Notes under the pieces: generated by a model
Told to the model about the DNA's origin: nothing
Database searches by the model: none
What the model saw: only the letters and a program-made list of their open reading frames with translations
Position numbers and translations under genes: made by a program
Part shown: piece by piece, positions 1-9,192 of the stretch
How the letters are laid out: each line of letters begins with the position of its first letter
Numbering within the stretch: position 1 is the stretch's first letter
NCBI RefSeq assembly: GCF_000485595.1
Contig: NW_014577074.1
Location: forward strand, 1,137,646 to 1,159,611
Reading direction: 5' to 3'
Source of the DNA: Priapulus caudatus
Lineage: Eukaryota; Priapulida; Priapulimorpha; Priapulimorphida; Priapulidae
DNA length: 21,966 bases

Positions 1-204
<204 letters not shown>

Positions 205-960
205 TTTCTTCACCGATCAATATCGCTTACAGGTAAATTCTACGTACTAGCAGTCCTATAAACCGATGGACTAACATTTTCCTGACCATTCGTTTAATTT
301 TCTGTTCATCCATAGACATCTATAGAGGTCAGAAATGTCCACTGGCTATATTTTTACTAATGTATAATACAATACTCATACTATATATAAAACCTATTTT
401 ATACTGGCATGAAATATACATCCGGCGAAAAGCATTTAATAGAAGTATTTATCATCGCACGTTGGCGTAGGTAATATTGAAGTAGCGCTAACGTAGAGCA
501 GTTATTGATTTTGAACAGGAGTAAATAATCCGTTCACATCCGCAATATAATCGATATTCTTCATCTCGCTCCAGTTTTGCGATAGATGTGGCGGAATGCA
601 CGATTCAATGTACATAGATTTTGCTAGATTAGCCTTTCCTATCTATATATGCACGAAGACAACATGGTATAACATCAATCAGTCGGCAAGGTAATCGTAG
701 CAAACGATGAATCATGCAATGAATTTATAGAACGCGGAAGTAAATCAGATTACAAGGTAATGCGTGTTTAGCTTTGATGAAGCCCATGGTTAAACTATCA
801 GCAATTTGTAGAGAACGCGGTAGACCAGGCAATGCGGCAGGGCAGGCAGACACCGGCGTTAAACGGCTGTAGACGCACTACAAACGGGAGCGAAATTGCC
901 ATCCGAATCGAGAACTGTTTCACGGAAATGGATGACTGCATTCGATTGGATCGCTCACGC
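205..960. other. Unassigned AT-rich non-coding DNA
   Basis: This stretch has no ORF with coding character, no transposon ends and no tandem repeat that I can see. It separates two GT-rich simple-sequence tracts. Confidence 0.6.
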
Positions 961-1011
961 CTGTGTGTTTGCGTGCGTGCGTGCGTGTGTGCGAGTGTGT
1001 GCATGCCTGCC

Positions 1012-1043
<32 letters not shown>

Positions 1044-1132
1044 TACCTGCGTGTGTGCGAGTGTGTGCATGCCTGCCTGCGTGCGTGCGAGTGTGTGCGT
1101 GCTTGCCTGTGTGAGTGCATGCGTGCATGTGT
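961..1132. repeat. (GTGC)n/(GT)n tract with internal duplication
   Basis: The tract is dominated by GTGC, GCCT and GT units. A block containing GCGAGTGTGTGCATGCCTGC is present twice, with its GCGA at 991 and at 1057 (66 bp apart), and a third, altered copy starts near 1087. This suggests a higher-order duplication on top of the microsatellite. Frames of 117 and 139 codons crossing it owe their length to stop-free repeats. Confidence 0.9.
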
Positions 1133-1601
1133 GCACGGCGGCAGACAGGCCTGAGCGGGTAATTCTTGTTATATTAACGCGGTAGATAAGCACATCGGGC
1201 GGCGGTAACTGCACCATCTATATACACATCGCGTGTACAAACACAGCAGCTCGGAGTCGGCAAGTGCCGCAATGACGAACGTGCCGTGGTGGCGGAACGA
1301 ATCCCTTATTCAGGCCCGCGCTGGTTAGTAGCAAGTTGCGCGAAATTGCGCAAATATTATGTGCGGGAAGGAAAGTTTATACATTGGTGGTGACGGAATG
1401 TCACGCATTGCCTCTTCTCGCGGTTAGAGGTAGCGTTTTGAAGTTCATTAGCGTTTATCAATGAGGTTTTTTTTTATCGACGTCTCGGCCTTTGTGCAGG
1501 GCTAGCATTGTGCCGAGAATAGATTGCTGTATTGATAGAGAATAGTTTCATGCTCGTGTTCAACACGCAAGCTGCGATACGTGGGTAAATAATACAATAG
1601 A
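1133..1601. other. CpG-containing unassigned DNA
   Basis: The interval is moderately GC- and CpG-rich between 1190 and 1440. An inverted TTGCGC...GCGCAA motif with a GAAATT-type centre lies near 1335-1352 and resembles an E2F-type site. No ORF or transposon end is visible. Confidence 0.5.
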
Positions 1602-1720
1602 AGGGCAGACGGGCGGATAGACAGACAGAAAGACACGCATACAGACAGACGGACTCACAGACACATTGACAGACACATTGCCAGACAGACAGAGATAGAA
1701 AGAGAGAACGAGAGAGGGAA
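1602..1720. repeat. Degenerate (GACA)n / (GAGA)n tract
   Basis: The sequence consists of repeated CAGA and GACA tetranucleotides with substitutions, grading into GAGA near 1695-1715. Antisense frames through it read a low-complexity Ser/Leu/Val/Cys sequence. Confidence 0.85.
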
Positions 1721-2571
1721 CGAAATGTACGCATTCAGCTCGGTCCCCCGCCACGCAGACCTCATGCTGCCTCGTCTATATGCATGGAAACTAACAATGT
1801 CAGAGACCAACTCAGAGATATCTAGGAGACGACAATAGCACAAACCTATGTCATATCGACTATAACGAGGATGTGCATTAGTAATGTATTTCCTGATAGC
1901 AGAAGACCCGCTGTTCCGGCGAGGGCAGCAGCTACGCAGCTGCCCGCCGCGATAGATGCTGCCGCTATTAGGCGCGCGTAACTGTTAGATCTAGTAGCAA
2001 TCGCTTCTATCAGCTCGAATCCCGCAACATCTAATCCTCTAGTTAGCGCTAGTCGTGGGGCGTAATGCTTTCTACTGCCGCCCGCTTTGTTCGAAAATCT
2101 AGGCCAACTTTCGATGCTTCGGTAAAATTGCGACTTTCCTGTTTGAATTTGGCTATTTTTTCATTACAAAAGTTTATATATGTACATTCCAAATGCAAGA
2201 AATCTGTTTTAAGGTGTGTTTATCGTTGAACATTGAAATATTTCGTTTTGGTTTACCGATTCCATTTATTTTGCGATTATTAGTTGCACTATTTCAGATT
2301 TTATTTCTCCTCTAGTCTGCATATTTAGCTTTGAACAAAATATTTACATACATTCATGTCTTCCTAGAACGACAATGGAATTTACTATGAAAGGAAGCTG
2401 TAGGTTTGATGCTTCGATGACTCGTTAATCGTGCGTATTTAATCCGACTTGTTCCTGACTTTTTTATACATTTAAATTTCATTGCCAAATGGCGTTTTGA
2501 TAAAACGCATTTTATCCATTACGTGGATTTATTATGCGGTGTATCATATAGTATTTGTTATCGTGTGTGTT
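1721..2571. other. Unassigned DNA with a small GC-rich hairpin
   Basis: The only structure I can point to is GGGCAGC (1923-1929) pairing with GCTGCCC (1939-1945), extended by GGCG/GCC with a one-base offset. The remainder, 2100-2570, is AT-rich. No gene is supported. Confidence 0.5.
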
Positions 2572-2581
2572 ATGTGTGTTA

Positions 2582-2671
<90 letters not shown>

Positions 2672-2691
2672 TGTGTGTGCGCGTGCGTGTG

Positions 2692-2727
<36 letters not shown>

Positions 2728-2738
2728 TGTGTGTGTGT
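2572..2738. repeat. (GT)n-(GTGC)n tract, strictly alternating purine/pyrimidine
   Basis: From about 2588 to 2738 every base alternates purine and pyrimidine (GT, then GTGC, then GC/GT mixtures). That makes about 150 bp of the most Z-DNA-prone class of sequence. Three forward frames and one reverse frame are open only because of this. Confidence 0.95.
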
Positions 2739-2879
2739 TATCATGCGGCTTTGTTTATCATCCGTGATGAGCAGTAGTGAATAGTCATGTGGAAAATTCA
2801 AGGTATTCAGGCATTTTCATTTCATCATCGTTTGTCTGGACAGGTTGGAATAGTCGAATCCGATAATTAATGTCGTCAG

Positions 2880-3006
2880 TCCCACCCATGTCACGAGGAT
2901 GTCTGTGAGCACAGGGCACTGGGCCTGCGTGATAGGCTTGATCTGGGCTCGGGGATCAGCCGTGTTGTGCGTCCTCTGTAGAGGTCTCAAAGCCGCATTC
3001 TCCAAG
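2880..3006. other. GC-rich patch open on both strands (possible exon, unrecognised)
   Basis: This 127-bp patch is clearly more GC-rich than its AT-rich flanks. On the plus strand it follows CAG (2877-2879) and ends AAG before GT (3007). One frame has 42 stop-free codons containing a hydrophobic stretch resembling a membrane segment (GHWACVIGLIW and onward). On the minus strand a 62-codon frame is also open and has a plausible codon spread, but it begins at TTG. The pyrimidine tract before the CAG is poor and I recognise neither protein. It could be a stray exon, a pseudo-exon or chance. Confidence 0.15.
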
Positions 3007-3975
3007 GTTATGTATACACCTTTGGCCGAGACTAGTTAATTACTGTAGGTTTGTGTCAGATATGGATTTATATATGCTTGTTATAGCTCGGTAGACGCGT
3101 GTGGGTTGATTTTGCTGCGAGTTATTCGAATATTGATTCCTTTGTGGATAGCCAATCGATCGTCGACCGGATTTCAACTCCTTTCCACCATCCTCTTTGC
3201 AAAGAAAAGACGTTTAATAATTTACGAGATACTTTCTCGAAATAGTCTTCCGCAAGTTTAATTAAATGTAATGCTTGAAATATACTATGCAATGGAATGA
3301 GTCGAGAGAGTAATTTGTAGACATTGTTCCAGATTTCAGATTTTCGCTCGGCTAACAAAATTAGACTAGATTCTACGAGAACCGATTGATTGATGAGAGT
3401 CTAAACATGGGCTTCAATCCGTCTCTCACAGCATCCGACTAATTCCGTAATAGAGTAAAGCGCTATTAATTGTCGCTCATCACGCAATCTCTTAGCTAGA
3501 TCTTGACACAATCTGACAAGATATCTACTTAACTCTACTTCCGTGTTAACTAAACTCGATAATATCTAGTGTTATAATTAGTATTGTTTTAGAAGAGCAA
3601 CAAAGACAGCAGCACCCCTATTGAATCATGGCCCATTTTGAATCTATAATTTCTAATAATGTATGAATCAGCACTGTTTATAGAATTTTTATCAGTGCGC
3701 AAAACTTGTCGTCCACTGCTATAGTGTTTGGTTCTGTCAATCAAATAACTCGCTTTATAGGCAATGGCTATATAAGGCTACGTGCAAGACCAATGACCAA
3801 GATGATTTCGAACTACACACGTTATTGAACCCTTCGTATAGACACCGTAACGATACAGGTGTGAATGGTGCGTGACGTTGATTTCTCTGAAGGTCTGACA
3901 GTGACTTGTTTAAATCTCCGAGTATATTTATAATACGCACATCATTTGTAATTATCAAACGCACATATATCGACG

Positions 3976-3977
<2 letters not shown>
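3007..3977. other. Unassigned AT-rich DNA
   Basis: A 78-codon minus-strand frame spans 3122-3358 and has protein-like composition, but it starts at TTG, has no convincing splice sites and matches no family I know. The rest shows no repeat or transposon end. Confidence 0.5.

Positions 3978-4021
<44 letters not shown>
3978..4021. repeat. (AT)n microsatellite
   Basis: A pure AT run of about 22 units. It sits 8 bp upstream of a hairpin whose outer arms are themselves TA-rich. Confidence 0.97.
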
Positions 4022-4023
<2 letters not shown>

Positions 4024-4029
4024 ACCCTA

Positions 4030-4091
4030 TATATTATATAGTCAGGAGTGACGTAAAACAATTGGTTTTATTCACTCCTGATATAATATAA
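4030..4091. repeat. Compact inverted repeat (hairpin)
   Basis: TCAGGAGTGA at 4042-4051 pairs perfectly with TCACTCCTGA at 4072-4081. Inside it TAAAAC pairs with GTTTTA around an AATTG loop. Outside, TATATTATAT-type arms extend the pairing with a two-base bulge (AG at 4040-4041). The short core flanked by TA-rich DNA looks like a minimal palindromic insertion or an extruding AT-cruciform. No coding content. Confidence 0.8.
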
Positions 4092-4764
4092 AATCACGTC
4101 ATGTTATCTCACGCAAAAATAATAAAAACATGTCAAAAATCTTCACAGTATTGATCTCTGTTTTAATACAAGTAACATCGAAACAAATGAGAACGTCGCA
4201 CAAGTATTAGCTTGGTAGAGCGGGATTATCGATCTATACAAAGATCAGACTGATATCCTAAGCCATACGATCATATCACCATCGTTACACATATGTTCAG
4301 CAAGTTTAATCGCACACGCTTCCTCTCGCATCGGCGACGACGTCTGATTTACTGTTCATCGATCTGGCATCGGCGTGTCGTCGTCTCTGTGATTTCTATT
4401 ACTTTCCTTTCCTTATTTTAACGAGGTACGTGAGGATATCCGCTCAGTAGACGTCCCAACATGCACACTGCTGCGGAAATATGTAGACGTACGACTAGTA
4501 TAGCGCCGAGAAAATGTCGGAACCTGGCGGCTGTTAATCATGGCGTGGTCGACGCAGACGAAATCACAGACCGCGCCTAAAGTTAATCTTTTGGTTTGCC
4601 TGCGGGAAAAAAATTCCCACGGCTACGCGCGAAAATGAAACTTGCAGTCCACAACGTGATCGCAAGGTAATCTTTTACGTTATTGCGTTGAGGTGTATAT
4701 ATTGCCAACTTGGTAACGTGGTGGGCGTTATAATGAGTTGATCTAATACATGAATCAAGTGTTC
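4092..4764. other. Unassigned DNA, partly CpG-rich
   Basis: Between 4320 and 4400 an imperfect direct repeat is visible: GCATCGGCG, then a CGACG/TCGTCGTCT stretch, then GATTT, occurs twice about 40 bp apart. A CpG-rich patch lies at about 4440-4660. No gene or transposon end is supported. Confidence 0.5.
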
Positions 4765-4871
4765 GCGCATGCGTGTAGAGGGCTGGTTATCGTCTTGAGG
4801 TGGCCATTTTAGTTCATGTCAATGAATGACTCAGAGATATCAAGCGGTCTATATATAAATATAATTATATC

Positions 4872-4910
<39 letters not shown>

Positions 4911-5180
4911 TTATGTTATATATAGATCAGTGGCCATCCTACGTCTACTATTCCAGCGAGGATTGGCATGTAGTTTGACTAATTTAAAGATGCATTCGAA
5001 CGAAGTCTGTTGCACATTATTTTGTTTCGCTCGAATTGCTGTAATAACGTTAAAATGTGATTAATAAAACATTAAATGTGAGGAAATGACTACACCATAA
5101 ATGACCGTCTGAAAATAACTGTGACCATGTCGCTCAGATCTAACCTCGGAGCTAGGACCGTTCTTTCTACACGCATGCGC
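4765..5180. mobile_element. Candidate short element bounded by 15-bp inverted repeat
   Basis: GCGCATGCGTGTAGA at 4765-4779 recurs as its exact reverse complement at 5166-5180, giving a 416-bp interval. Similarity just inside the ends is weaker but present (GGT and GAGGT blocks on both sides). The interior is AT-rich, includes a (TA)n tract at 4875-4906 and encodes nothing. No clear TSD could be found, so a MITE identity is only inferred. Each end also resembles an NRF1 binding site (GCGCATGCGC type). Confidence 0.4.
4875..4906. repeat. (TA)n microsatellite
   Basis: A pure TA run of 16 units inside the interval bounded by the 15-bp inverted repeat. Confidence 0.97.
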
Positions 5181-5759
5181 AATTCGACCGTGTTTTGCTG
5201 CAAAACGGTGGCCGTATATAATAAGTGTTCGTTCACGATAACGACTTTATACCACTGCATTCAGCGTGAACCAGAAGCATGACCGCAAACCCACGTATGC
5301 TTTCTACGTAATGTTGTTATTTGAGTCGATCATGAAGCAGAACAACATAATTCAATGGTGCGTGTAAAAAATCACCGCCTACTAGATCGAATATAGACAG
5401 GTTATCGATATTTAAACATAGCGAAGGAGTGGGATTGAGGTTTGAAATCCAACTCACACAATTGTAAAAAATTTGACATGGACTTACTGGTGTTAACTGC
5501 TAATAACTAGAGAATATCGCCGGAGAACCATGATATAGGTAAATGATGCTCAAAACACTCGTTTTGCTAGTATTATTCTGCGGACAAAATACTTCGAACG
5601 GGCAAGCCTGAGTCTCGTATTTTGTTTTTACCAATCATGCATGTATAGGTAAAAGCAAACGTATATTTCACAAATAATAAATTTTTATTAGGTTACTTGT
5701 ACAAACCTGGCAGAACAAATTTTGTGGAAAAGCTATGTTCGTACACCCTTCCTTCTACG
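5181..5759. other. Unassigned DNA with one short hairpin
   Basis: ACCGTGTTTTG and GCAAAACGGT form a near-perfect short hairpin at about 5187-5210, directly beside the right end of the 416-bp interval. The rest is AT-rich with no recognisable gene. Confidence 0.5.
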
Positions 5760-5801
5760 CTCGTTCGTTCGTTTCGTTTCGTTCGTTCGTTCGTTCGTTT
5801 G
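5760..5801. repeat. (TTCG)n microsatellite
   Basis: About ten TTCG units with two TTTCG interruptions. A 74-codon frame from ATG 5735 runs through it and reads Arg-Ser-Phe repeats; I do not regard it as a gene. Confidence 0.92.
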
Positions 5802-6246
5802 CGGTGACGTACGTTCCGCGCATGTCAGGTATCCTACTGTTGGGCAAATTCGTCCATGAAATCAAACGACGCTACATTCAACGCGTGCTTAGGTGCGAAA
5901 CGGCGTTAGGTTCTTTGTCGAAATCGCCGTTCTCTTTCATCGAACAGGAATCGCAATAGTGCAGCCAAATAGAGCCACTTATGAGTGTCGTCGCTGATAA
6001 TAATTAACAATGCAATTAAATTATGTTAATAACAAATAACCTATTTTTACTGTGCACCTATTAGCGGTGACAGTAACAGCTGCTGCTCAGTACTGCTATA
6101 CGAATACTTGCGAGTATTTACTCTAAAATAACCGCTGTAAAGGATATACATGAACAAAGGAAGTGAAACATACACTGTCGTGACAAAAAAGCTCATTTCG
6201 CCATGGCATTTCAGAGTGGCACAGTCACAATGCATTCACAATTAGG
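5802..6246. other. Unassigned DNA left of the Harbinger element
   Basis: A CpG-containing stretch with a CRE-like GTGACGTACG lies near 5803-5813. It is followed by AT-rich DNA up to the TAA target duplication at 6247-6249. No gene is supported. Confidence 0.5.
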
Positions 6247-6249
6247 TAA

Positions 6250-6784
6250 AGGCCGGCGCACACGAGAGTTATTTTACTCAAGTAAGACTCGTGAGTAATT
6301 TTACTCACGCGTCATTTTTCAGCGTGCGCCGCAAACGTTGAGTAAAATTACTCAAGGAATGATCACGTGACTGTAGAAAAATGGCGGATAGCGACAGTTC
6401 GTCTGCGTCACAAGAAGATGAAGAGATTATGTTATTTCTTTTACTGTGGCGTAAACACAGTCGTCGAATTAGAGCAGCAAAAAGGGAGAGATGGTCCAGA
6501 CGGTGGATTTTACGACGACAGCGCTTTGGGGTGTGCTCCAATCTCCTCCGGGAATTGGACACGGAAGACCCTGAGAGATTCCGGCAATTCCACCGTCTGG
6601 ACCGGGAGGATTTTCAAGACATCTTGCGAATCATAACGCCATACATAACTCGGCAAGACACGCAAATGCGGGAAAGCATTAAGCCTACTCAAAGGCTTTC
6701 TCTAACATTGAGATTTTTAGCAACAGGTACCGTTTTTGTATAGTAGTATTAGTCATACAAAATAACTCTCGTGTGCGCCGGCCT
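6250..6784 (+). mobile_element. Non-autonomous PIF/Harbinger DNA transposon
   Basis: The ends are perfect 26-bp terminal inverted repeats (6250-6275 and 6759-6784) beginning AGGCCGGCGCACACGAGAGT. They are flanked by an exact TAA duplication (6247-6249, 6785-6787), the three-base T(A/T)A signature of PIF/Harbinger insertion. A 16-bp subterminal motif, TGAGTAATTTTACTCA (6292-6307), recurs inverted at 6340-6355 and may bind transposase. The element keeps a transposase first exon but lacks the DDE catalytic region and the Myb-like partner gene, so it could only move using proteins from a full copy elsewhere. Perfect TIRs and TSD, and an undamaged reading frame, indicate a recent insertion. Confidence 0.95.
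6381..6743 (+). pseudogene. Truncated Harbinger transposase (N-terminal exon)
   Basis: This 120-codon frame starts at ATG 6381 in AAAATGG context, shortly after the left subterminal repeats. The N-terminus is Asp/Ser/Glu-rich (residues 1-16), followed by a basic Trp/Arg segment (about 30-50). A region of about 60 residues then matches the conserved N-terminal part of animal Harbinger (HARBI1-like) transposases: LLREL, DPERFRQFHRL, an ITPYITRQDT block and the RLSLTLRFLATG motif at its end. Family proteins continue for roughly 250 further residues with the DDE nuclease triad, absent here. The conserved block stops exactly where ACAG is followed by GT (6727), so the frame probably represents exon 1 running into a residual intron and stopping at 6741-6743. 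The 3' half was lost by internal deletion, leaving about 15 bp before the right TIR. Confidence 0.85.
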
Positions 6785-6787
6785 TAA

Positions 6788-7454
6788 CATAATATGTGAC
6801 TCTGGACTACATGCGCTAATAAGTAAAAGGGTTCTACCCGTAGTCGTTCTATAGGCGAGAGATGACTTATCAGATCAACAAGGAGAGAATGTTAGAAGGA
6901 TACCTGCACGAAACAGTTTAACGAACACGACGGAAAAATTTACATATGTTATATGTATTATAATATGTTTGTTCGCTACAGATAAGACACCAATAGCACC
7001 GGCAAGCAATACGAGTGCCGATATATTTGCGTGCAGGACTGTGATGAATATAACACGAGAGTGGATACCGTGAAAATAAGCACATGTTGCGATACAGCCT
7101 CGGAATTAAAGGCGAATGCACCGTGACGCAATAAGCACGAGCGGTAAAAAACGGTAGCAAGAAGTTCCAGCTCTCTGTCTACATCAGTGACTACGGCTAC
7201 GTAATTTGTTGCCCATTAACTGGCAGCTGAACAGACAAATTTGCCATCTCTTGTAACTACGTTGCGTATACATTTAATTAAATTGATCAACTTCATCTAA
7301 TATGTTATGCATGTACAGGTGATTATAACGAGAAACCTTTTTTTATTTAGGTACTATAGACTTTCTTACTTCCCTTTCCACCTCACTAACTAAACCCTAT
7401 CTAGAGACGACCTATAGAACTATGTCTAGGAATAGGAATAAATATGAAATTAAT
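6788..7454. other. Unassigned DNA right of the Harbinger element
   Basis: Mixed AT-rich sequence with no ORF of coding character, no terminal inverted repeats and no tandem array. Confidence 0.55.
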
Positions 7455-7483
7455 ATACACGCGTGTGCATGCATACACGCACG

Positions 7484-7522
<39 letters not shown>

Positions 7523-7620
7523 GCGCGCGCGCGTACATACGCAATGACGTGCACACATGGACGTACGCGCATGTGTGTTTGTGTGTTCGTAAGTGCGCTA
7601 TGTGTTTGTGAATGTGTTAC
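7455..7620. repeat. (CA)n/(CG)n tract followed by GT-rich degenerate tract
   Basis: An ACGC/AC run (7473-7538) ends in a short CG run. From 7560 to 7620 the strand polarity switches to GT-rich. The two halves are therefore partly complementary and could pair. The 95-codon minus frame through this region is low-complexity. Confidence 0.88.
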
Positions 7621-7779
7621 GCCAGGATTCCTCGACCGTTGAACCCGTATAAGTATACAGAACCAGCGGTCCTCAATAAAACAGGCGACACGGTACATGG
7701 GGCTGAGTCGCTGGTCACTATAAAATAATGAGTACACGTCTGATCATGTGCGATCACCTTACTACGTGAGCATCTTCGC
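7621..7779. other. Unassigned spacer
   Basis: Short non-coding stretch between a microsatellite and a hairpin; nothing recognised. Confidence 0.5.
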
Positions 7780-7828
7780 ACAGCGGTAGCGAGCGATCGA
7801 ACAGCTCGATCAATTCGATTACCGCTGT
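7780..7828. repeat. 49-nt imperfect hairpin
   Basis: ACAGCGGTA (7780-7788) pairs with TACCGCTGT at the 3' end. Inner CGA and GATCGA blocks also pair, separated by small internal loops, around a five-base ACAGC loop (7801-7805). Pairing does not extend outside the arms. It is too short and its loop too tight for a normal pre-miRNA, and no family is recognised. Confidence 0.7.
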
Positions 7829-7925
7829 ATGTCTATTGCGTCTTTCCGAGAACTCACTAGGACGCCAATTAAAGTGCTATACGAGAAAAAAAATTGCGCG
7901 GCGCGATGTCCCCGTTGTATTAGAT

Positions 7926-8069
7926 ACACGCACAACACACACAACACACACGCACGCACGCACACACGCACACTCACACACACACACACAACACAAACAC
8001 ATACACACACACAACACACGCACGCATGCACGCACGCACGCACGCACGAACGCACGCACACACACACAT
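7926..8069. repeat. (CA)n/(CACG)n microsatellite
   Basis: AC and ACGC units with AACAC interruptions, ending in an AT-rich TATATTATATAC stretch. It gives stop-free low-complexity frames on both strands that are not genes. Confidence 0.93.
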
Positions 8070-8233
8070 ATATTATATACATACATATTATTATGTAGAT
8101 ATATATATATGCGCGCTATGGAGCTATATGCTGCTGAGAGGTAGGGGGTTCGGCGTTGATCGTTTTCTCCATACGTTGCCTGCATGGTAAAACGGGGCTC
8201 GCGTGTTGCGCAGCGAAACTGCGTGTTTGGATA

Positions 8234-9192
8234 TGAGTGAATCAATGTGAGCGCAGATGTACGGAGCGTGAATTAATGTGAGTGGGGATGTACGGAGCGT
8301 GAGGTAATGTGAGTGCAGATGTACGGAGCGTGAGGTAATGTGAGTGGGGATGTACGGAGCGTGAGGTAATGTGAGCGCAGATGGTAGCGGGAGCGTGATA
8401 TAATGTGAGTGGGGATGTAGGGAGCGTGAGGTAAGTGTGAGTGGCACGATGTGGACTAAACGGCTGTCACTCGCGCGGCACGCTCCGCTGCGCCGGCCCC
8501 TCCCCCGTACGGAGCGTCGAAATGTAAAATCGTGAGTGCAGTAAAACTGTACGGAGCGTGAGGTAATCGTGAGCGCCACGACATGTACGGAGGGGTGGAG
8601 TAAATGATTGCTCGGGATGTACCGGCACCGCTGAAGGTAAATGTGCACGTGGGGTGTAGGGAAGGGTGAGGTCAATGTGAGCGCCAGGATTTGACGGGCC
8701 GTGAAGGTAATGTGATGGAATGAGTACGGAGGGCGTGAGTAAATGTGAGCGCAGGAATGTACGGGAGCGTGGAGGTAATGGTGGATGACAGATGTACGGA
8801 GCGTGAGGTAATGTGACGCGCAGATGTACGTAGAGGCAGTGCGGTAGATGTGAGGTCGGGACTGTACGTGGAGACGTGCGAGGTAATGGATGGGAGCAAT
8901 GGGATAGTACCGGGAGGCAGTTGAGGTAATTCGTCGAGCGCAGATGTACCGGAGAGCGGTGATGGTAATGTGAGCGCGCAGATGCTCGAGCAGGTGAGGT
9001 AATGGTGAGCGCCAGGCACATGTACGACGGTGAGGTCATGTGAGCGCCAGATGTCAGCGGAGCACAGATGAGGTAATGTGAGCGCAGATGTACGGAGCGT
9101 GAGGTAATGTGAGCGCAGATGTACGGAGCGTGAGGTAATGTGAGCGCAGATGTACGGAGCGTGAGGTAATGTGAGCGCAGATGTACGGAGCG
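8234..9192. repeat. 31-bp minisatellite, about 31 units, noisy centre
   Basis: The repeating unit starts GTGAGCGCAGATGTACGGAG and continues CGTGAGGTAAT, 31 bp in all. Units at the left end (8247-8440) carry mostly substitutions such as GTGGGG for GCGCAG, and the last four units (about 9070-9192) are nearly identical. Units between about 8440 and 9065 contain many one- to three-base insertions and deletions. A GC-rich, non-unit block interrupts the array at about 8459-8516 and contains an inverted CACGCTCCG piece of the unit. Minus-strand frames of 183 and 190 codons are translations of the array. Confidence 0.95.

Noticed and set aside
3122-3358. 78-codon minus-strand frame with protein-like composition
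   Set aside because: TTG start, no convincing splice sites and no family match; kept only as a note in the unassigned stretch.
5735-5959. 74-codon ATG frame
   Set aside because: A third of it is the (TTCG)n repeat and the rest shows no known motif.
7780-7828. Pre-miRNA
   Set aside because: The hairpin is only 49 nt with a five-base loop, shorter than animal precursors; the same applies to 17279-17323.
8124-9039. Minus-strand frames of 183 and 190 codons rich in Thr/Ser/His/Leu
   Set aside because: They are translations of the 31-bp minisatellite and depend on its noisy central indels; no domain and overlapping frames.
8234-9192. CRISPR array
   Set aside because: The 31-bp units are directly contiguous with no unique spacers, and the setting is a eukaryotic genome.
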